This document shows, piece by piece, positions 58,611 through 64,000 of a stretch of DNA of 64,000 nt (position 1 is the stretch's first letter; each line of letters opens with the position of its first letter). The position numbers and the translations under genes were made by a program. This DNA is from Lantana camara (Eukaryota > Streptophyta > Magnoliopsida > Lamiales > Verbenaceae), in NCBI GenBank assembly GCA_037501455.1, contig CM074858.1, forward strand, positions 96,506,001 to 96,570,000, in the 5' to 3' direction. Below the pieces are notes generated by a model. It searched no databases, had not been told where the DNA came from, and saw only the letters and a list, made by a program, of their open reading frames with translations.

Positions 58611-59179
58611 ATAAATTACCATTAATAGGAAAAAGCTCTACACATCATTGGTGCGACTCAGCTCAAACTCATTATATATATATATATATTCACACAGTTG
58701 CAGATTTGAATAATGAATCAGCTGTGTATATTCAAAGTGTGAGATCAGCTGGTGGCTGTGTATGTCCAAGTAGCCGGTGCCGTGCCCGTGCCACTAACAA
58801 TATGAGTTGTTACGTTACATGCACTCGTTGAAATCCAATTAAGGGTGACTTGTTTGGCATGTTTATGATGAAATAACTGAAACTATTTTTATTAAATGGT
58901 TTAAATTGTTTCTATATTACCAAATTTTTGGAATTTTGTATTACGTAACAGCTAATATTTAAAACAAAAATGAAAAGAATATTGATAAATTACGAAAGAT
59001 GATTGTTATTGGAGTTCCAATATTCCGGAGGCTTTCAAGGCTCCAATCTGTATGCTTCGGGTGTAGGTAGTTGGCATTTTTGTCTTTTTATTATGCTTTT
59101 AATATACATGGACTCGCACGCGCGTATATACATACGTATATCTCACTAGTCGAAGGGAGTATATAGGGGTACTTACCCG
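58611..59179. other. Spacer without supported gene
   Basis: A TA-dinucleotide run lies at about 58674-58690. The 110-codon frame at 58499-58831 overlaps the MITE copy and the TA run and is rejected as coding. Confidence 0.5.
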
Positions 59180-59479
59180 TAGAGATGTAAACGAGCCAAG
59201 TTGATTTGCAAGTTAGGTGAGCACGCTCATTACAAATTCGAACCCAATCTTTTGTTTCTTATTCGTTGGCTCGTGAACTTAAATATTGAGATTAAAAAAA
59301 ATAATATATTATATATATAAATATATGCTAAATTATATATTTCTAATTTCAAGTATATATATATATTATATTAAATTAATTTAAAAAATAAGTTAGAATT
59401 TTCATTCGAGTTGACCTCGTGTTAGAAAAAAAATAAACTAAGACTCAAGTCGACTCGACTCGTTTCATTTATACTCCTA
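59180..59479. mobile_element. Degenerate hAT-like MITE (300 bp)
   Basis: The left end TAGAGATGTAAACGAGCC and the inverted right end TAGGAGTATAAATGAAACGA recall the element at 24039-25141 (TAGGGATGCAAACGAGCC). The flanks cttacccg and cctatcgg are only a partial match. The interior is AT-rich and non-coding. Confidence 0.5.
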
Positions 59480-59899
59480 CCTATCGGGGATGGAGGGCCG
59501 GGTTGACTATAAATTCATTTAATATTTTATTTATTTATTGAATTGAATTCCTAACAATTGAGTATGTTTTACAATTTTATTCTATCTTTTGTATAGGCTT
59601 TTGTAGACTCTTTATCCAATGGCTTATTCTTTGAAGTCCTTAATTATTTTATTACTAAAAAGTAATATGTCATCATTTTATATGCTAAAAAAAATTGCAA
59701 TAACCAATTAAAAGACGGGAAATGCCCCAAAACTATCTAAGGGGGATCAAATTTCCCTTTGCTCCCCGTTTCTAAAACTCTCCCTACTAACTCCCCAATC
59801 CACTTTATCAATTTTCCTTTACTACCTAATGTGTATAATTTTACTAACTTACCCCTGATGACTACCAATTTTCTCTTTCATTCTCATTATTCATTAATA

Positions 59900-60590
59900 T
59901 TCTGAAATAAATAAAAAAAAAAAAGAAGAAGAAAGCGGGAGCAAACGGCGAGAGAGAATTGTGAGACAACAACCGACTACATTACAACGATCTTGGGTTA
60001 CGGAGGTGGTGGGTGAATTTCCCCTGGTGAGAGGTCTCCGGCGTTGAGGGAATTTCCCCGCTGTTTTCCGCTGCGGAGTTTTACGGCGCCGAAGTGTTTA
60101 CACCGCCGAGGTCCGCCGAAGCACCAGAACAAATTCGCCTGTAAAACTAATACCGGCGTAAAGATCAACCCCACCGTACGTATCTTCTACTCTTTTCACG
60201 CTCTAAATTATCTCTTTTTACACTCGAATCCGTCTTGTGTATTTGAAAATTTTCTGTATCTATATATATGTGTGTATGCGCCTATGGTGATGAATTGATA
60301 ATATATGTGCCAAATGTTCGTGTTGTGTTGACAAGATAATCGGGAGGTATAATTCATTCCTGTGCTCCAATACGAAATATGAAGCCTTAAATATGCTATT
60401 TTCCATTTTTTGTACGCAAAACTGGTAGGGTTTTGCTTGAATTTAAATGTCCTGCTTCGGTTAGGTGTTGAATGAGCCAAAATGCCCAAATTTGTGTAGT
60501 AGGTTTTCCTTTGCCTTCTTCTTCTTTGCATCTTCAGTTGGACGCCATTTTTTGTTGTAGGTTGAAGCTTGGGAGGCGAGGGTTTTCTCC
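59900..60590 (+). other. Probable 5'UTR exon and intron of the GRF zinc-finger gene
   Basis: GC content rises sharply from about 59930 (gcgggagcaaacggcgagagag). A donor ccacc|gtacgt at 60176 and acceptor tttgttgtag at 60551-60560 define a likely 385-bp intron with a pyrimidine-rich end, 30 bp before the ATG at 60591. A GC-rich untranslated first exon followed by an intron is common in plant genes. The transcription start is not determined. Confidence 0.5.
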
Positions 60591-60995
60591 ATGGGGTCAT
60601 GTTCCATCAACCGCAGGTCTGAAAATGCTCGCTTCATCGATTTGAGGTATGGCAAAACACCTTACTGCAAATGCCCATCAAAGTGTGAGATTAAAGTTGT
60701 TGAATCTCAAGAGAAAGCTTCAAAGGGTCACTTGTATTACTGTTGCCCTAACAAGAACCCACAGTGTAAATTCTTTCGTTGGTTCACGCCGGTTAAAGCT
60801 ACTCTTGGCTCCCAAGGCTGCCCTGTTGAAATTGATGCAGGAAATGAGGCATGTAGCCATTCAACTGTGAAAGAAAAAATTGAATGTGGAGAGGTTGCTG
60901 AAGTGGTTTCAAGGGTGTCAACTATCAGTGGTTCATCAAGGAATGAAGTGAATGGCAATTTCATACATATTTCTTGGGTGTTTTCTTCACAATGA
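60591..60995 (+). CDS. Small GRF-type zinc-finger protein
   Basis: The 134-residue protein carries a GRF-type zinc finger at residues ~25-65: YCKCPSKCEIKV followed by GHLYYCCPNKNPQCKFFRWF. Cysteines 26, 28, 51/52 and 59 and the aromatic FFRW end fit the CxC...C...C pattern of zf-GRF, a single-strand nucleic-acid-binding module found in many small plant proteins. The ATG at 60591 is the first in frame after the probable splice acceptor. The C-terminal ~60 residues are Ser/Glu-rich without a motif; relatives often end in a hydrophobic membrane segment, and here the frame closes at 60993-60995 soon after FIHISWVF, so a late frameshift may have shortened it (inference). Small GRF proteins are often lineage-specific; the partner and process are unknown. 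Confidence 0.65.
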   Translation: MGSCSINRRSENARFIDLRYGKTPYCKCPSKCEIKVVESQEKASKGHLYYCCPNKNPQCKFFRWFTPVKATLGSQGCPVEIDAGNEACSHSTVKEKIECGEVAEVVSRVSTISGSSRNEVNGNFIHISWVFSSQ

Positions 60996-61180
60996 TGGTG
61001 ATGTTTTGGTTGAAGTTGTAGTGGTTATAAGTTTTCAGTGTTAGGGGGGTGCTAGTGTAATATTAGGGAGTTTGTGTAAGGCGTTTAGTGTAAGCTCCTT
61101 TTGTCAATTTAATGAATGAGTCAGTTATGTCTGTACCAAGTGCAATGAATGATGCATTGATATGTGGATGTATGAAATTT
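60996..61180 (+). other. Probable 3' untranslated region
   Basis: A T/G-rich segment (aatattagggagtttgtgtaa, tttgtcaatttaatgaatgag) lies between the zinc-finger gene and the foldback. It has the composition of a plant 3' UTR. No exact polyadenylation site is claimed. Confidence 0.4.
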
Positions 61181-63157
61181 TGGTGTTTGTTGGAATGATA
61201 CTTGAATTAATACGTGATACCTGATTTCGGCATTTGGGTACGTCATATGGACAATTAAGTACGTGATTCTAGCATTTGTGTACAACATTTCTCCTACGTA
61301 CCCTAGTTGTATAATTCACTCATATGGGGTACATCGTGATAAAAGTTGTAATTCACTCTCCTACGTACTTTCGATGACTTTATATAGCATATGGACGATT
61401 AAGTACGTGATTCTAGTATTTTTATACAATATTTCACCAAATTTGTACATCGATGTATTAAGTTGTAATTCACTCTCCTACGTACTTTCGATGAATTTAT
61501 ACAACATATGGACAATTAAGTACGTGATTCTAGTATTTTTATACAACATTTCACCAAATTTGTACATCGTGATAAAAGTTGTAATTCACTCTCCTACGTA
61601 CTTTCGATGAATTTATACAACATATGGACGATTAAGTATGTGATTTTAGTATTTTTATACAACATTTCACCAAATTTGTACATCGAATTTCTATTAGAGT
61701 TTAATAGAGTTTATATTAATAGAGTTTCTATGAATTTCTATTAGAGTTTAATAGAGTTTATATCAAAATAGAGCTTATACAACATATGGGCATACCAAAT
61801 GATGAAAAGTACTAATTCAATAGAGTTTAATAGAGTTAATATCAAAATGTGTTGAATGATATATACTATAAGATATAGTATGTTGGTTACATATGTTATC
61901 TTAATGTGTTGAATGAAATAATAGAGTTTAATAGGGTCTGTATAAGAGTATGTTATCTTAATGTGTTGAATGATATATACTATATGATATAGTATGTTAA
62001 CATATGTAATCAATACAACTTATCATAGAGTATATATCATTCAACACATTATGATAACATATGTAACCAACATACTATATCATATAGTATATATCATTCA
62101 ACACATTAAGATAACATACTCTTGTACAGATTCTACTAAACTCTATTATTTCATTCAAGACATTAAGATAACATATGTACCCAACATACTATATCATATA
62201 GTATATATTGTACAAAAATACTAAAATCACGTACTTAATCGTCCATATGTTGTATAAATTCATCGAAAGTACGTAGGAGAGTGAATTACAACTTTTATCA
62301 CGAAGTATAAATTTGGTGAAATATTGTATAAAAATACTAGAATCACGTACTTAATCGTCCATATGTTGTATAAATTCATCGAAAGTACGCAGGAGAGTGA
62401 ATTACAACTTTTATCACGATGTACAAATTTGGTGAAATATTGTATAAAAATACTAGAATCACGTATTTAATCGTCAATATGTTATATAAATTCATCGAAA
62501 GTACGTAGGAGAGTGAATTACACAAATTTTATGATGATATGCAAATTTGGTGAACTGTTGTATACAAATACGAAAATCACGTATTTAATCATCCATATGT
62601 TGTATAAATTCATGAAGAGTAAGGATTCACTTTCATGTACCCCAGGTGAGTGAATTATACAACTTTTATGACGATGTAGAAATTTGGGGAAATGTTGTAT
62701 AAAAGTACTAGAATCACGTACTTAATTGTCCATATGTTGTATAAATTCTTCAAAACGATGTAGAAGAATGAATTATACCACTTTTCTTACGTTGTACATC
62801 TTTGGATAAATGTTGTACGCAGATGCTAGAATCACGTACTTAATTGTCCATATGTCGTATAAATTTCTGATAAAGTACGAAGGAGAATGAATTATACCAC
62901 TTTTCTCACGCTATACATCTTTAGATAAATGTTATACACAGATGCTAGAATCACGTACTTAATCGTCCATATGTGGTATAAATTTGTGAAGAACAAGGAT
63001 TCACTTTTATGTACAACTTTTTTCAATTTGTACAATATTGGATAATGTTGTACACAGATGCTAAAATCACGTGCTTAATTGTCCATATGACGTACCCAAA
63101 TGGCAGAATCAGGTATCACGTGTTAAATCAAGTACCATTCCATTCCAACAAACACCA
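61181..63157. mobile_element. Foldback element with arrayed ~117-bp inverted units
   Basis: Outer ends are inverted copies: tggtgtttgttggaatg at 61181-61197 and cattccaacaaacacca at 63141-63157, continuing inward as acgtgatacctgatt and gggtacgtcatatggacaatt on both sides. The left arm then carries four starts of the unit (about 61258, 61401, 61518, 61633) and the right arm eight in reverse orientation (62225, 62341, 62457, 62575, 62712, 62830, 62949, 63065), mostly 115-119 bp apart. The unit includes taagtacgtgattctagtat, caaatttgtacatcg and cactctcctacgtactttcg. The middle (61690-62215) is also an inverted repeat centred near 62000 (tatactatatgatatagtat). There is no transposase frame. The structure matches foldback or long-TIR DNA elements; no TSD was certain. 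Confidence 0.8.
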
Positions 63158-63206
63158 GGCAGTACAAATGAAAGAAAAATTATGATTGTACAACAAACAC
63201 CAGGCA
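63146..63206. repeat. Direct repeat at the foldback edge
   Basis: CAACAAACACCAGGCA occurs at 63146-63161 and 63191-63206, with a third partial caacaaac at ~63221. The first copy overlaps the outer end of the foldback. Confidence 0.75.
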
Positions 63207-63600
63207 ACACAAATAAAGTCCAACAAACTAAACTACAAATGTTGTTCATAAAGTGTACAAGCTAACACAAATACATAACATGAAAAATTAAGATTCAAAG
63301 GGTCTCCCTTTGGTTATCTTCCGCTCTCCTTGTATAGGTTGGGAAAGGGCCGGGTGGATTACCTTTGGGAGCTAAGTCACCGCCAAGGAAAATTGAAATC
63401 ACCCCTAATTGAGAAAACATGCATTTTGTGATTATAACGAAGGCCAACAAGGAGACGCACATGTGTGCTACACTCACTAACTTCGTATGAGCTATCCATG
63501 ACTAAAACCGAAACAAAGAATGGTGAAGGGCACGAAATTGTTTGAGCTTAGCGGCGAGGGGAGTCAAGAATCAGGCCTCGAGAGTTCGTTGGAGAAAGTC
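63207..63600. other. Unassigned region
   Basis: A 40-codon minus-strand frame starting near 63496 (MDSSYEVSECSTHVR) and an overlapping 60-codon frame give no recognisable domain. The sequence is less AT-rich than its left neighbours and could be a gene fragment. Confidence 0.3.
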
Positions 63601-63607
63601 GTCGGAC

Positions 63608-63757
63608 CGGATTCCAGAGAGCTCCGTCATATCCGTCGGCGAGAAAGCAGAGAACATCTTCAAATTTGCATCGGGGCCGATTCCAGGGATCTCATTCGTT
63701 TCCAAAATGAGGAGTCGCCCGCGAACGGACAGGGAAGATCTTCAAATTTGCACCGGA
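63608..63757. repeat. Imperfect tandem duplication
   Basis: Two successive segments share ccg(g)attccagrgatctc near the start and atcttcaaatttgca(t/c)cgg at the end (about 63608-63673 and 63674-63753). Both are read through by short open frames on the plus strand with no known domain. Confidence 0.55.
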
Positions 63758-63860
63758 GAGCTAACCCTTTTTAGTGATGCTCTTCGTCTTCTTCAAACTT
63801 GCGGGCATATTCTTCGTCTTGTTTAGAAAACCCTTTTTTGTTCAGACAACCCTTTTGATC

Positions 63861-64000
63861 TTGTAGCACCCTAAACCCCAAGGCGCCACATCCCCCGCAC
63901 TATAGCCTCGATCCACGTATGAAATGGACAGTTCATACATAAACCAAGACCACAGCGAACGGGTGACAATAAAAATGACGAGCTAGGCGGGACACTCTCC
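63861..64000 (+). repeat. Possible start of an LTR running off the window
   Basis: TGTAGCACCCTAAACCCC resembles the TGTAACACCCC-type LTR start of plant chromovirus-type Ty3/gypsy elements, and composition changes at this point. Only 140 bp are available, so this is a guess that needs the adjacent sequence. Confidence 0.25.

Noticed and set aside
58499..58831. 110-codon plus-strand frame
   Set aside because: It crosses a MITE copy and a TA dinucleotide run and includes a Y-I-Y-I-Y-I stretch from the microsatellite.
61263..62224. Four frames with repeated YNISP and HIVYIIQHIKI segments
   Set aside because: The repetition is the foldback unit read in frame, not a repeat protein.
61181..63157. 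CRISPR-like array, given regular spacing of repeats
   Set aside because: The whole ~117-bp unit is repeated, there are no unique spacers, orientation inverts in the middle, and the context is a plant genome.
63364..63496. Possible minus-strand GRF-type zinc-finger fragment (MDSSYEVSECSTHVR...)
   Set aside because: The expected C-x-C and NPGRRF residues are not present in one frame; the resemblance is too weak to annotate.

Overview
The window looks like a repeat-rich intergenic region of a flowering-plant nuclear genome, probably a eudicot. The support is AT-rich non-coding DNA full of plant-type transposons (Ty1/copia and Ty3/gypsy of the Tat type, plant Helitrons, hAT and Mutator-like MITEs, LINE ends), GT-AG introns, and TATAAATA-type promoters. 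No bacterial, organellar, tRNA, rRNA or CRISPR features were seen. The only ordinary host gene I can support is a small GRF-type zinc-finger gene near 59.9-61.0 kb.

Layout, left to right. 1-1544 is AT-rich spacer. A 4.4-kb Copia (Copia A, + strand, 1545-5913) has split an unidentified minus-strand reading frame whose halves lie at 1450-1544 and 5914-6390. Next come a degenerate tandem repeat (6.55-7.1 kb), a hAT-like MITE with target-site duplication (7423-8026) and a 369-bp Helitron with intact termini (8235-8603).

A 32.4-kb nested block fills 9614-42054. The container is a Tat/Retand-like Gypsy on the minus strand (Gypsy A; LTRs 41167-42054 and 9614-10519, TSD gatac). Read in its own direction it has gag, protease, reverse transcriptase, an RNase H region with an archaeal-type RNase H, integrase, and a separate gene on the opposite strand between pol and its 3' LTR. 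That opposite-strand gene has its own TATA box, at least two introns and a 'putative gypsy-type transposon' domain. Copia C (minus, 12785-21810, 5' LTR truncated) sits inside this gene. Copia B (plus, 23881-35126, TSD gggct) sits inside the integrase, and a 1.1-kb hAT element (24039-25141, TSD tatgagaa) sits inside the 5' LTR of Copia B. Gypsy A itself landed in the middle of an older small palindromic MITE. All the autonomous elements are broken, mostly by nonsense changes; several are TAG where the family normally has glutamine.

42-59.5 kb holds no convincing host gene. It contains palindromic MITEs, a 980-bp Mutator-like element with a 9-bp TSD (48179-49158), two LINE 3' ends, a cluster of minus-strand Helitron copies (50.0-54.4 kb, one interrupted by a hAT element), and repeated copies of the family that Gypsy A split.

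59.9-61.1 kb is the GRF zinc-finger gene with a probable 5'UTR intron. Directly 3' of it lies the most striking structure of the window: a roughly 2-kb foldback (61181-63157) whose arms are arrays of a ~117-bp unit in opposite orientation, four unit starts on the left and eight on the right. The right edge (63.86 kb to the end) may be the start of another LTR. Divergence values are counts by eye, not alignments.
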